From: Lysobacter sp. ISL-50
GTDB taxonomy: Bacteria; Pseudomonadota; Gammaproteobacteria; Xanthomonadales; Xanthomonadaceae
DNA length: 64,000 nt
Reading direction: 5' to 3'
NCBI RefSeq assembly: GCF_018612875.1
Contig: NZ_JAGGRI010000020.1
Location: 1-64,000, forward strand
The notes beneath the pieces are model-generated. The model searched no databases, had not been told where the DNA came from, and was given only the letters and a program-made list of their open reading frames with translations. The position numbers were made by a program, and so were the translations under genes. Shown here one piece after another: positions 13,001 through 21,082 of this stretch (position 1 is the first letter of the stretch; the number at the start of each line of letters is the position of its first letter).

Positions 13001-15103
13001 GTCGCCGCCGACAAGGGCACCGCGACCTTCTCCGACATCGCCAACGGCATCGCCGCCGAGCACAAGTTCTGGCTCGACGACGCCTTCGCCTCGGGCGGCT
13101 CGGTCGGTTACGACCACAAGGGCATGGGCATCACCGCCAAGGGCGCGTGGGAGTCGGTCAAGCGCCACTTCCGCAGCATCGGCCGCGACAGCCAGACCCA
13201 GGACTTCACCACCGTCGGCATCGGCGACATGTCCGGCGACGTGTTCGGCAACGGCATGCTGCTGAGCGGGCACATCCGCCTGCTGGCCGCGTTCGACCAC
13301 CGCCACATCTTCCTCGATCCGAATCCGGACGCGGCGAAGACGTTCAAAGAGCGCGAGCGCATGTTCAAGCTGCCGCGTTCGAGCTGGGACGACTACAACA
13401 AGGCGCTGATCAGCAAGGGTGGCGGCGTGTATCCGCGCTCGGCCAAGTCGATTGCGTTGTCGCCGGAGATCAAGGCCGCGCTGGGCATCGAAGGCAACGT
13501 CACGGCGATGAGCCCGGTCGAGCTGATGAGCGCGATCCTCAAGGCGCCGGTCGATCTGCTGTGGAACGGCGGCATCGGCACCTACGTCAAGGCCAGCAGC
13601 GAGACCAACAGCGACGTCGGCGACCGCGCCAACAACGCGCTGCGCGTCAACGGCCGCGACCTGCGCTGCAGGATGGTGGGCGAGGGCGGCAACCTGGGCC
13701 TGACCCAGCTCGGCCGCATCGAAGCGGCGCAGCACGGCGTGCTGCTCAACACCGACTTCATCGACAACTCGGCTGGCGTGGACACCTCGGACCACGAGGT
13801 CAACATCAAGATCCTGCTCAACGGCCAGGTCCAGGCGAAGAAGCTGACGCTGCCCGATCGCAACAAGCTGCTGGCGTCGATGACGGATGAAGTCGCCGAG
13901 CTGGTGCTCAACGACAACTACCGCCAGAACCAGGCGATCAGCCTGATGGAGCGCATGAGCCTGTCGCGCCTGGGCTCCAAGCAGCACTTCATCCGCACCT
14001 TGGAATCGCAGGGCCTGCTCGATCGCCAAATCGAGTTCCTGCCCAGCGATGCTGAGATCGCCGAGCGCAAGGCGCGCGGCCAGGGCCTGACCCGTGCGGA
14101 ACTGTCGGTGCTGCTGTCGTACTCCAAGCTGGTCGCGTTCCAGCAGATGCTGGATTCCGACGTGCCGGAAGACCCGTACCTGTCGAAGGAACTGGTGCGC
14201 TACTTCCCGCAGCCGCTGCAGGCCAAGTACGCCAAGGCGATGGAGAACCACCGCCTGAAGCGCGAAATCATCGCCACCGCGGTGACCAACTCGACCATCA
14301 ACCGGATGGGCGCGACCTTCCTGCTGCGCATGCAGGAAGACAGCGGCCGCACCCCGGGCGAGGTCGCCAAGGCCTTCACGATTACCCGCGAGACCCTGGA
14401 CGCGCGCGAGCTGTGGGCGCAGATCGACGCGCTCGACGGCAAGGTCGCCGAATCGACCCAGATCGACGCCCTGCAGGTGATCTGGACCTTGCAGCGTTCC
14501 TTCACCCGCTGGCTGCTGTCGCGTCCGGGCGCGATTCCGGACATCACCACCGCGGTCGATCGCTACCACGACGGCTTCAAGAACATCCGCGCCGGCCACG
14601 GCATCCTCGGCGACGGCGAGCGTCCGGCCCACGATGCCGCCTTCGCCGACTGGAAGGCCAAGGGCGTGCCCGAGTCGCTGGCGGCGCAGCTGGCGGCGTT
14701 GCCGTACCTGGAGCCGAGCTGCGACATCATCGAACTGGCGCGCGAGCGCAAGCTCAAGCCGGTCGATGTGGCCAAGGTCCACTTCCGCCTCGGCGAAGCT
14801 CTGCGCCTGCCGTGGTTGCAGGAGCAGATCGACGCGCTCACCGTCGACGGCCGCTGGCATGCGGTGGCGCGCGGCGTGCTGCGCGAAGAACTGGCGACCC
14901 AGCAGCGCATCCTGGTCGGCCAGGTGCTCAACATGGCCGGCGCCAATGCCGATGCCAAGGTCAAGCAGTGGCTGAGCCGCGACGACCAGTCGCTGCGCTT
15001 CACCTTGGCGATGCTGACCGAACTGGCGGCGCAGAAGACCCTGGACTATCCGACCGCTTCGGTCGCGGTGCAGCGTCTGTCGCAGTTGGCGGCGCGCGGC
15101 TGA
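10010..15103 (+). CDS. gdhB: NAD-specific glutamate dehydrogenase, large (180 kDa) type
   Basis: A 1,697-residue enzyme converting glutamate to 2-oxoglutarate and ammonia with NAD. It has the long N-terminal regulatory region (ACT-like parts from about residue 70, e.g. FTFLGYREYEV), the catalytic core with the conserved lysine motif VPVGSKGGF at about residue 930, and MVGEGGNLGLTQ of the dinucleotide-binding part. Length is a little above the roughly 1,600 usual for this class because of a Lys/Ala/Pro-rich leader (residues 2-55; KPAAKPASAKQAPVKK). The ATG at 10010 is preferred over earlier in-frame starts, which would add an unlikely leader. It is monocistronic and ends at a hairpin. Confidence 0.96.
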   Translation: MSNKPKASKSEPAKRAAAKPAAKPASAKQAPVKKTAAPASKPAAPKKAAAPDRSRSAPPVDAQAVNLQPIVAAMHKRLPKTRHAEAEAFAQAFYKRMSADELPQHQPDGWAALAADFLDYARDRKQGSALVRLFNPTLKSHGWESPHTVLQIANDDMPFLVDSVTMALADQGIGVHVLGHPVVTFQRDKAGKLLAVGQGVAESLMHLEIDRQTAESAARIKHALEVVLADVRAIVRDWSQMRDKMHQVADELPGQNLPIDEDGKREAQAFLHWAAENHFTFLGYREYEVVKQGGDEVLRAIKDSGLGLLRGKEVGKPRLLTSLAAHYMPQSGAVDALILTKTNARSTVHRPGYMDYIGVLSFDAQGRPTGEKRFLGLYTSSAYNRRPWDIPLVRQRHAYVMEQSGLAPDSHSGKALRHVLETLPRDELFQSSEDELLKTTSGILGLQERVRSKLFLRRDRYGRYYSGLVYIPRERFNTDVRLRVEAMLKDKLHGEHIDTTVHIGESPLAQLHLIVRPKSGEAAQNGARVIDNAAIEAELADIVRNRQDDLREALVRNNGEQQGLALANRYGRALPPGYIDEVSAGVAAQDIAHLAALSGPDDLRLSLCRTRQGEGGLRFKFYRQLDDIPLSDALPMMENMGLRVISEHPYRLTVDGQPVYIQDFEVETANNDIDVDRLDENFEEAFAQIWRGNAENDGFNRLILTANLSWRQVAMLRAYCKYLLQVGVPFSQSYVEETFSRYPLLARLLVELFEARFDPCTGNESKDEIKAGQERLVQQFDTLSGGDAAVMAALKPVIQARSGKRDEQAQATVASIKALLDRVSSLDEDRILRSFIGVINATLRTSYYQKTPDGSERGYVSYKFDSAQVPDLPKPRPYREIFVYGPRVEGVHLRFGPVARGGLRWSDRREDFRTEVLGLVKAQMVKNTVIVPVGSKGGFFAKRPPIGGDRDAVLAEGIACYKMFINGLLDITDNIVGGKIVAPANVVRHDNDDPYLVVAADKGTATFSDIANGIAAEHKFWLDDAFASGGSVGYDHKGMGITAKGAWESVKRHFRSIGRDSQTQDFTTVGIGDMSGDVFGNGMLLSGHIRLLAAFDHRHIFLDPNPDAAKTFKERERMFKLPRSSWDDYNKALISKGGGVYPRSAKSIALSPEIKAALGIEGNVTAMSPVELMSAILKAPVDLLWNGGIGTYVKASSETNSDVGDRANNALRVNGRDLRCRMVGEGGNLGLTQLGRIEAAQHGVLLNTDFIDNSAGVDTSDHEVNIKILLNGQVQAKKLTLPDRNKLLASMTDEVAELVLNDNYRQNQAISLMERMSLSRLGSKQHFIRTLESQGLLDRQIEFLPSDAEIAERKARGQGLTRAELSVLLSYSKLVAFQQMLDSDVPEDPYLSKELVRYFPQPLQAKYAKAMENHRLKREIIATAVTNSTINRMGATFLLRMQEDSGRTPGEVAKAFTITRETLDARELWAQIDALDGKVAESTQIDALQVIWTLQRSFTRWLLSRPGAIPDITTAVDRYHDGFKNIRAGHGILGDGERPAHDAAFADWKAKGVPESLAAQLAALPYLEPSCDIIELARERKLKPVDVAKVHFRLGEALRLPWLQEQIDALTVDGRWHAVARGVLREELATQQRILVGQVLNMAGANADAKVKQWLSRDDQSLRFTLAMLTELAAQKTLDYPTASVAVQRLSQLAARG

Positions 15104-15121
15104 CAGCAACAGCGGGGCCGG

Positions 15122-15149
15122 CGCTCGCGCCGGCCCCGCGTGGTTTCAA
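15122..15149 (+). terminator. strong hairpin after gdhB
   Basis: GCGGGGCCGGCG (15122-15133) pairs perfectly with CGCCGGCCCCGC (15138-15149) around CTCG. It starts 18 bases after the gdhB stop. The following run is T-poor (GTGGTTTCAAGATCTTTT), so it may act with or without classic termination. Confidence 0.65.
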
Positions 15150-15153
15150 GATC

Positions 15154-15245
15154 TTTTGTAGGAGGGCCTTCAGGCCCGATGCTTTTCTTTCAGGTCGCCG
15201 CGATCCGAGACAAAAGCCTCGGGCCTGAAGGCCCTCCCACACAAA
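15154..15245. repeat. paired palindromic repeat, GGAGGGCCTTCAGGCCCGATGC type
   Basis: Two oppositely oriented copies of a roughly 28-base unit (TAGGAGGGCCTTCAGGCCCGA and CGGGCCTGAAGGCCCTCCCAC) flank a 30-base spacer. The same family, with GGGGCTTCAGCCCC in place of GGCCTTCAGGCC, recurs at 20778, 20971, 28286 and 50630. Confidence 0.85.
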
Positions 15246-15311
15246 GCGCCCCACAGCACGAATCCCCCGCATCGGCCGGGTTATGCTGACGGCATCCTTC
15301 CGGAGCCGCCG

Positions 15312-16091
15312 ATGACCGCGACGCCACGCATCGCCTTCCTCGCCAGTCACACCGACGACGCCCAGCGCGCGCTCGCGACGCTGTTGACCCAGCACGATCA
15401 GCACGAACCCGACAACGCCGACGTGCTGGTCGCGCTCGGCGGCGACGGCTTCATGCTGCAGACCCTGCATCGCCACGGCGCGCTCGGCAAACCCGTGTAC
15501 GGGATGAAGCTGGGTACGGTCGGCTTCCTGATGAACCAATACGCCGACGCCAGCGGCGATCTGCTAGAACGCATCGCCAGCGCCGAGCCGGCGGTGCTGC
15601 GTCCGCTGGAAATGGTCGCGCAGACCGAGTCCGGCGCGAGCTTCGGTTCGCTGGCCTACAACGAAGTGTCGCTGCTGCGCCAGACCCGCCAGGCCGCGCA
15701 CGTGCGCATCGACCTCAACGGCCAGACCCGGCTCGACGAGCTGATCTGCGACGGCGTCCTGGTCGCGACCGCGGCCGGCAGTACCGCGTACAACTTCTCC
15801 GCGCACGGGCCGATCCTGCCGCTGGGTTCGGCGGTGATTGCGTTGACGCCGATCGCCGCGTTCCGCCCGCGGCGCTGGCGCGGGGCCTTGCTCAAGGCCG
15901 ATACCGAAGTGCGTTTCCGCGTGCTCGATCCCTACAAGCGCCCGGTCAGCGCCACCGCCGACTCGCACGAAGTGCGCGACGTGGTCGAGGTGATGATCCG
16001 CGAATCGCGCGACCGCACGGTGACGTTGCTGTTCGATCCCGAGCACAATCTGGAAGAGCGGATGTTGATCGAGCAGTTCACGAGCGGCTGA
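15312..16091 (+). CDS. nadK: NAD kinase
   Basis: A 259-residue cytoplasmic NAD kinase making NADP from NAD with ATP or polyphosphate. The GGDG motif ([10 protein letters not shown], near residue 42) supplies the catalytic aspartate and the diacylglycerol-kinase-like nucleotide site, and the second conserved block reads [18 protein letters not shown]. Length matches the compact xanthomonad form. ATG at 15312 follows CCGGAGCCGCCG. It stands alone between two repeats, downstream of gdhB, which links two NAD(P)-related genes by position only. Confidence 0.93.
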   Translation: MTATPRIAFLASHTDDAQRALATLLTQHDQHEPDNADVLVALGGDGFMLQTLHRHGALGKPVYGMKLGTVGFLMNQYADASGDLLERIASAEPAVLRPLEMVAQTESGASFGSLAYNEVSLLRQTRQAAHVRIDLNGQTRLDELICDGVLVATAAGSTAYNFSAHGPILPLGSAVIALTPIAAFRPRRWRGALLKADTEVRFRVLDPYKRPVSATADSHEVRDVVEVMIRESRDRTVTLLFDPEHNLEERMLIEQFTSG

Positions 16092-16101
16092 ATCTGGCTC
16101 T

Positions 16102-16126
16102 CCCTCTCCCGCTTGCGGGAGAGGGG
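16102..16126. repeat. CTCTCCCGCTTGCGGGAGAG palindrome
   Basis: Perfect hairpin CCCTCTCCCGCTTGCGGGAGAGGGG just after the nadK stop. The same unit recurs at 22983-23107 and in a diverged form at 62060-62090. It may serve as a transcript 3' end for nadK and the convergent Nudix gene. Confidence 0.8.
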
Positions 16127-16143
16127 CTCCAATGTCGCTACCC

Positions 16144-16569
16144 TTAGCGCCGCAACCGCCCGATCAATTCGATCAGTCGCCCGTCGGCCAGATTAGTCAG
16201 CGCCCGCGCCTGCGCCGGATCGAACCACTGCAGCCGCACGTGTTCGTCGCCGCGCATGGCGACTTCGCCCTGCCAGGCGTCGACGCGATAGACGGTCAGG
16301 CTGGCGCCGGCCCACATCAACGGTTCGCCCAGTTGGCGGTAATCGGTGGCGACAACGCTGGCCTCTTCCTCCAATTCGCGCAGCAAGGCCTGCTCCAGGG
16401 TTTCGCCGGCCTCGACATGGCCGCCGAGGATGTCCCAGCAGTTCGGCGCCAGGCGCTTGTAGGCGTTGCGCAGGCCCAGCAGCAGGCGGCCGTCGCGGAT
16501 CAGCACCGCGCCGACCATCGGCGCGCCGGCTCGGCTGTCGGCGGACGGCGGGTTCGCGATCTCGCTCAT
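16144..16569 (-). CDS. Nudix hydrolase
   Basis: A 141-residue Nudix-fold pyrophosphohydrolase. The Nudix box is complete: GGHVEAGETLEQALLRELEE with the following EA (G-x5-E-x7-R-E-x2-E-E). The preceding LNxYKRLAPNCWDI-like region (LRNAYKRLAPNCWDILGGH) fits 8-oxo-dGTP or similar nucleotide-cleaning members, but the substrate is not defined. Its ATG (16569-16567) overlaps the TGA of the upstream LysR gene (16568-16566), so the two are translationally coupled. Confidence 0.88.
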   Translation of the reverse strand: MSEIANPPSADSRAGAPMVGAVLIRDGRLLLGLRNAYKRLAPNCWDILGGHVEAGETLEQALLRELEEEASVVATDYRQLGEPLMWAGASLTVYRVDAWQGEVAMRGDEHVRLQWFDPAQARALTNLADGRLIELIGRLRR

Positions 16570-17516
16570 GCCGAAGCTCCCGCGCCCGCATCGGCGCGGC
16601 CGGCCAGCCGTTGCGGCAGCCGGGCGTGTTCGCAAGCCTCGATCAGATAGTCCACGAACACCCGCGTCTTGCTCGGCAACAGATTGCGACTAGCGTAGTA
16701 CAGCGAGATCGAGCCCAGGTCGGCGTACCAGTCCGGCAGCAGCCGTTGCAGGCGGCCGTCGTCCAGGTAGGGCAGTGCGTGCTGCACCGCGACCAGGGTC
16801 ACGCCCAGGCCATCGAGCGCGGCGCGGCACATGGCTTCGGGATCGTTGAGGACGATGCGTTCGCGGGTCAGCGCCACCGCTTCGCGTCCGCGCGAATCGC
16901 GCATCGCCCAATGGCGCACGCGGCCGGTGCGCGCCGAGCGCATCGCGATGCCGTCGTGTTCGGCCAGATCCTCCGGCTCGGCCGGCAGCGGCCGCCCTTG
17001 CAGGTAGGTCGGCGAGGCCACCGCGATCACGTGCAGCGGCGCCAGCGGCCGCGCCACCATGCCGGCCGCCAGTTCGATGCCGCCGCCGATCGCCGCGTCG
17101 AAACCTTCCGCGATCAGATCGACCTGGCGGTTCTCCAGCAGCCAGTCCAGGCGGATATGCGGGTGCCGGCGGAGGAACTCGGGCATCAGCGGCAGCACGT
17201 AATCCATGCCGAATCCCGGCGCCATGCTGAGCTTCAGCGTGCCGGCCGGTTCCTCGTTCTCGACCGAAGCGACGCTGAGCGCGCTGTTCAAGGCCTCGAA
17301 GTGCTCGCGCACCGAATCGAGGAAGCGCTCGCCGGATTCGGTCAGGGTCAGCTTGCGGGTGCTGCGCTGGAACAGGCGCAGGCCCAGGTTGCGTTCGAGC
17401 ACCGCGACATTGCGGCTCACCGCCGCCGGCGTCAGCCCCAATTGGCGCGCGGCGGCGGAAAAACCGCGCAGGTCGGCACTGCGGACGAAGGATTCCAGGT
17501 TGGCCAGGGTTTCCAC
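16566..17516 (-). CDS. LysR-family transcriptional regulator
   Basis: A 316-residue LysR regulator. Residues 1-60 contain the winged HTH (ADLRGFSAAARQLGLTPAAV), followed by the effector-binding domain with TLKLSMAPGFGMDYVLPLMP. It resembles the CrgA/AaeR-like subgroup with a small aromatic or organic inducer, but the ligand is unknown. It is transcribed divergently from the F420-type reductase gene at 17684, which it likely controls, and overlaps the Nudix gene downstream by four bases. Confidence 0.9.
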   Translation of the reverse strand: METLANLESFVRSADLRGFSAAARQLGLTPAAVSRNVAVLERNLGLRLFQRSTRKLTLTESGERFLDSVREHFEALNSALSVASVENEEPAGTLKLSMAPGFGMDYVLPLMPEFLRRHPHIRLDWLLENRQVDLIAEGFDAAIGGGIELAAGMVARPLAPLHVIAVASPTYLQGRPLPAEPEDLAEHDGIAMRSARTGRVRHWAMRDSRGREAVALTRERIVLNDPEAMCRAALDGLGVTLVAVQHALPYLDDGRLQRLLPDWYADLGSISLYYASRNLLPSKTRVFVDYLIEACEHARLPQRLAGRADAGAGASA

Positions 17517-17529
17517 GGGGGCGCAGCCT

Positions 17530-17671
17530 TCAAGTGATGCTTGAAATTCATTCTAGCCATTGCCGGCTTATCCGGCCTGAGTGGGGCGCGCATAGTTCGC
17601 TCCACGGCGGCGGATCGGGTTCGAAACGACTTTAGGTTCCGGCCAATTATCCAATTTTATTAATCACTTGA
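17530..17671. promoter_or_regulatory. divergent promoter region with TCAAGTGAT / ATCACTTGA pair
   Basis: TCAAGTGAT (17530-17538) lies just upstream of the lysR start, and its exact reverse complement ATCACTTGA (17663-17671) lies just before the ribosome-binding site of the divergent reductase gene. A neighbouring ATGCTTGAAATTCAT adds a LysR-like T-N11-A dyad. This is the likely site of LysR auto- and cross-regulation; binding is inferred. Confidence 0.4.
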
Positions 17672-17683
17672 AGGAGAAACTTC

Positions 17684-18280
17684 ATGCAAATCGGCATTCT
17701 CGGCGCGGGCCATATCGGCAGCGCCATCGCACGTACCCTGGCCCGCGCCGGCATCGCGGTTTCGATCGCCAACAGCCGCGGCCCGCAGTCGCTGGCGTCC
17801 CTCGTCGCCGAGCTGGGGCCGAGCGTCACCGCGGCCACGCCGGAACAGGTCGCGCAGGCGGATCTGGTGTTCGTGGCGATCGGCTGGTCGAAACTGCCGC
17901 AGGCCTTGAAGGGCCTGGACCTGAGCGGCCGCATCGTGGTCGATGCCAACAACCCGATCGAGGCGCCGGAGTTCAAACCCTTCGATCTGCACGGCCGCAC
18001 CTCCAGCGAAGTCTTCGCCGACCTGGTCCCGGGCGCGCGGGTGGTCAAGGCGCTGAATCATCTGCTCGCCGGAGTGCTCGCCACCGACCCGCGCGGCCAC
18101 GGCGGCCAGCGCGTGCTGTTCGTGTCCGGCGACGACGTCGAGGCCAAGGCCGAGGTCACGACTCTGCTGCAAGGCACCGGTTACGCCGTCATCGATCTGG
18201 GCGGACTGGTCGAAGGCGGCCGCGTGCAGCAGTTCCCGGGCGGGCCGCTGGCGTTGCATCACCTCGTCAAGCAGGCCTGA
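17684..18280 (+). CDS. NADPH-dependent F420-reductase-like oxidoreductase
   Basis: A 198-residue Rossmann protein of the NADP oxidoreductase, coenzyme F420-dependent family. It opens with IGILGAGHIGSAIARTLA (dinucleotide motif) and SIANSRGP, where the NSRGP end suggests NADP preference. VVKALNHLLAGVLA and LGGLVEGGRVQQFPGG match the family core. In bacteria lacking F420 these proteins are usually unassigned dehydrogenases or reductases. AAGGAG at 17671-17676 precedes the ATG. It is divergent from a LysR gene. Confidence 0.87.
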   Translation: MQIGILGAGHIGSAIARTLARAGIAVSIANSRGPQSLASLVAELGPSVTAATPEQVAQADLVFVAIGWSKLPQALKGLDLSGRIVVDANNPIEAPEFKPFDLHGRTSSEVFADLVPGARVVKALNHLLAGVLATDPRGHGGQRVLFVSGDDVEAKAEVTTLLQGTGYAVIDLGGLVEGGRVQQFPGGPLALHHLVKQA

Positions 18281-18292
18281 GCCGGGCTGGCC

Positions 18293-19669
18293 TCAGCCGC
18301 GCGCGCGTACCCGCCGCGCGACTTCGCTGATCGCGGCGATGCACAGGGTCAGCGCCGCGGTCGACAGCAACTGCATGCGCGGGCCTTCGGTCAGCAGCGC
18401 CAGCACGAACACCATCGCCAGGATGCCCAGGCCCAGCCAGGTCACATACGGGAAGGCCCACATCTTGAACGGCAGCACGGTGCCGGCGCGATCGGCGCGG
18501 CGGCGCAGGATCAACTGCGACACCAGCGACAAGGTCCACACCAACAGGCAGGTCGAACCGACCACGTTGAGCAGCGTCGGCAGCACTTTCTGCGGATACA
18601 GCAGCTCAAGCGCGGTGGCGATGAAGCCGAAGGCGACGCTGGCCAGCACCGCCGCCACCGGCACCCGGTTGGCGCTGAGGTGGGCGAGGAAGCCCGGCGC
18701 CTCGCGCCGCTGCGCCAGCGAAAAGATCATTCGCGAAGCGCCGTAGAGATTGGCGTTTAGCGCCGACAGCAGCGCGACCACCGCGACCAGGGTGATGGCC
18801 GTGGCCGCGCCGGGAATCCGCGCGACTTCCAGCACCGCCGCGAACGGCGATTTCAGGCTTTCGCTGTTCCACGGCACCACCGCGATGATCACCGCCAGCG
18901 AGCCGATGTAGAACACCAGGATGCGCCAGGCCACGGTGCGGATCGCGCGGGTGATGCTGCGCTCCGGGTCCTGGGTTTCGGCCGCGGCGACCGCGACGAT
19001 CTCGGTGCCGCCGAAGGCGAACACCACCACCAGCAGGGCCGCGCCGACGCCGGACCAGCCCTTGGGCGCGAAACCGCCGTGGGCGGTGAAATTGGCGAAG
19101 CCGGGCGAGGCCACCTCCGGCAGCAGCCCCAGCAGCAACAGCGCGCCGATCACGATGAAGGCCAGGATCGCCGCGACCTTGAGGATCGCGAACCAGAATT
19201 CGAATTCGCCGAAGTTCTTCACCCCGAGCAGGTTGACGCAGGTGAACACGCTCATGAACACCAGCGACATCGCCGCGACCGGCAACTGCGGCCAGATCGT
19301 CGCCAGCAGCCCGGCCGCGCCCACCGATTCCGCCGCGATCACGATCACCAGTTGCACCCACCACAGCCAGCCCAGGGTTGCGCCCGCGGTCGGGCCCATC
19401 GCATCGGCGGCGTAGACCGAGAACGCGCCGCTGGTCGGCCGCACCGCCGCCATTTCGCCGAGCGCGCGCATCACGATGATCACCAGCACGCCGGCGATCA
19501 GATACGACAGCAGCACCGCCGGCCCCGCGGTCTGCACGCCCACGCCCGAACCGAGGAACAGGCCGGCGCCGATCGCGCTGCCCAGGCCCATCATGACCAG
19601 CTGGCGGGATTTGAGGGCGTGGCCGAGTTGCGAATCGGCGGCGGCGGGTGCGGCGGGGCTGGACGACAT
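18293..19669 (-). CDS. amino-acid permease (APC superfamily)
   Basis: A 458-residue inner-membrane transporter with about 12 hydrophobic segments. The first helix holds the APC signature GLGSAIGAGLFLGSG, and the GGTEIVAVAAAETQDPERS loop is typical of the AroP/GABA/D-serine-alanine permease group. It is expected to import an amino acid with protons; the exact substrate cannot be read from the sequence. The ATG at 19669 gives the usual short cytoplasmic N-terminus; longer in-frame extensions upstream look non-coding. It ends 12 bases after the convergent reductase gene. Confidence 0.9.
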   Translation of the reverse strand: MSSSPAAPAAADSQLGHALKSRQLVMMGLGSAIGAGLFLGSGVGVQTAGPAVLLSYLIAGVLVIIVMRALGEMAAVRPTSGAFSVYAADAMGPTAGATLGWLWWVQLVIVIAAESVGAAGLLATIWPQLPVAAMSLVFMSVFTCVNLLGVKNFGEFEFWFAILKVAAILAFIVIGALLLLGLLPEVASPGFANFTAHGGFAPKGWSGVGAALLVVVFAFGGTEIVAVAAAETQDPERSITRAIRTVAWRILVFYIGSLAVIIAVVPWNSESLKSPFAAVLEVARIPGAATAITLVAVVALLSALNANLYGASRMIFSLAQRREAPGFLAHLSANRVPVAAVLASVAFGFIATALELLYPQKVLPTLLNVVGSTCLLVWTLSLVSQLILRRRADRAGTVLPFKMWAFPYVTWLGLGILAMVFVLALLTEGPRMQLLSTAALTLCIAAISEVARRVRARG

Positions 19670-19856
19670 GGGCGTTTCCGGGCCGGGAGGCGGTGCGGAA
19701 CGATAGCAGGCTGCGGAAAAGAGTGGAGAGGAGTGAGCAGTGAGTAAAACCCCGCGGTTACCCACCCCTGCGTCCTCGCCCGGTGGTCGGCGAAGGAGCG
19801 ATAGCGGCTCTTACCAGTTCCTCACTTCTCTGCACTCACTCCTGCCACAATAGGCC

Positions 19857-20777
19857 ATGCCCGACCGTGATGCCGACCCGTTGATCGTCGCGATTTCCTC
19901 GCGCACCTTGTTCGACATGGAAGAGAGCCATGCGCTGTTCGAGCGCGAGGGCATCGACGCCTACGCCGCGTTCCAGCGCGAGCGCGAGGACGATCTGCTG
20001 CGGCCCGGCATCGCTTTCCCGCTGGTGCGCAAGCTGCTCGCGCTCAACCAGGGCGCGCCGGCCGACGCGCCGCGGGTCGAGGTGATCCTGATCTCGCGCA
20101 ACTCCGCCGACAGCGGCCTGCGCATCTTCAATTCGATCGCCCACCATGGGTTGTCGATCAAGCGCGCGGCTTTCAGCAACGGCGCGCCGCCGTTTCCGTA
20201 CATCCGGCCGTTCGGCGCGGACCTGTTCCTGTCGGCCAACGCCGAGGACGTCAGCGCCGCGCTCGCCGCCGGAGTGGCGGCGGCGACGCTGTTGCCGGCC
20301 ACGCCCAACTCGAAGCTGGCGCCGCATCTGCGTCCGGACCAGTTGCGCATCGCCTTCGACGGCGACGCGGTGATCTTCGACGACGAAGGCGAGCGGGTCT
20401 CGCGCGAAGGCGGCCTGGCCGCGTTCGCCGAGCACGAGCGCAGCCATGCCGGCGAGCCACTGTCGGGCGGCCCGTTCCGTGGCTTTCTCGATGCGCTGCA
20501 CCGCCTGCAGGCGGCGTTCCCGGTCGGCCAGGACGCGCCGATCCGCACCGCGCTGGTGACCGCGCGCTCGGTGCCGGCGCACGAGCGGGTGATCCGCACC
20601 TTGCGCGAGTGGGGCATCCGCCTGGACGAAGCGCTGTTCCTCGGCGGCCGCGCCAAGGGGCCGTTCCTGGAAGCCTTCGGCGCGGACATCTTCTTCGACG
20701 ACTCCGAGCACAACATCCTGTCGGCGCGCGATCACGTCGCCGCCGGGCATGTGCCGCATGGGGTCGCGAATCGCTGA
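19857..20777 (+). CDS. 5'-nucleotidase, cytosolic type I-like
   Basis: A 306-residue protein of the bacterial cN-I (NT5C1) family, which removes phosphate from nucleoside monophosphates. Family blocks: AISSRTLFDMEESHALFE at the start, VILISRNSADSGLRIFNSI, IAFDGDAVIFDDEGE (the acidic pair that is the phosphatase site, around residue 165), and LFLGGRAKGPFLEAFGADIF near the end. No signal sequence. It is followed directly by palindromic repeats that start at its stop codon. Confidence 0.9.
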   Translation: MPDRDADPLIVAISSRTLFDMEESHALFEREGIDAYAAFQREREDDLLRPGIAFPLVRKLLALNQGAPADAPRVEVILISRNSADSGLRIFNSIAHHGLSIKRAAFSNGAPPFPYIRPFGADLFLSANAEDVSAALAAGVAAATLLPATPNSKLAPHLRPDQLRIAFDGDAVIFDDEGERVSREGGLAAFAEHERSHAGEPLSGGPFRGFLDALHRLQAAFPVGQDAPIRTALVTARSVPAHERVIRTLREWGIRLDEALFLGGRAKGPFLEAFGADIFFDDSEHNILSARDHVAAGHVPHGVANR

Positions 20778-20872
20778 GACAAAAGCATCGGGGCTGAAGC
20801 CCCTCCCACAAAAGACCTCGCCGCCGCGCAATCTTTTGTAGGAGGGGCTTCAGCCCCGATGCTTTCCGCTCA
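20778..20872. repeat. paired palindromic repeat, GGGGCTTCAGCCCC type
   Basis: Inverted copies AAAAGCATCGGGGCTGAAGC (continuing CCCTCCCAC) and GTAGGAGGGGCTTCAGCCCC (continuing GATGC) flank a spacer rich in GC. A third single copy lies at 20971-21002. The unit begins at the stop codon of the 5'-nucleotidase gene. Confidence 0.85.
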
Positions 20873-20943
20873 GACCAAGCCAATCCCGCCCCACCCACAG
20901 ACGAGCCGGGACAAAAGCCATAGTCCTGCAATCAGTTCCAGGA
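20832..20943. repeat. 112-bp direct duplication, left copy
   Basis: This segment matches 20971-21082 over its full 112 bases with scattered mismatches. It runs from TCTTTTGTAGGAGGGGCTTC to CAGTTCCAGGA. Its right end, read on the minus strand, still encodes Ser-Trp-Asn-stop, the same ending as the LprI-like gene, so it looks like a copied gene end. Confidence 0.85.
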
Positions 20944-20970
20944 AGTCCAAAAGGCTGCGCAGCCGCGAAG

Positions 20971-21082
20971 TCTTTTGTGGGAGGGGCTTCAGCCCCGATG
21001 CTTTCCGCTCAGACCAAACCAATCCCGACCCGCCCAAAGGCGAGCCGGGACGAAAACCAGGGTCCTCAGATCAATTCCAGGA
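20971..21082. repeat. 112-bp direct duplication, right copy
   Basis: Right copy of the duplication; its last 12 bases are the final codons and stop (Ser-Trp-Asn-stop) of the LprI-like gene that ends at 21071. Confidence 0.85.

Noticed and set aside
9983-15109. A 1,708-residue open frame on the minus strand opposite gdhB
   Set aside because: It mirrors gdhB codon by codon, has no domain, and is a known artefact of high-GC codon use. gdhB itself shows complete family motifs.
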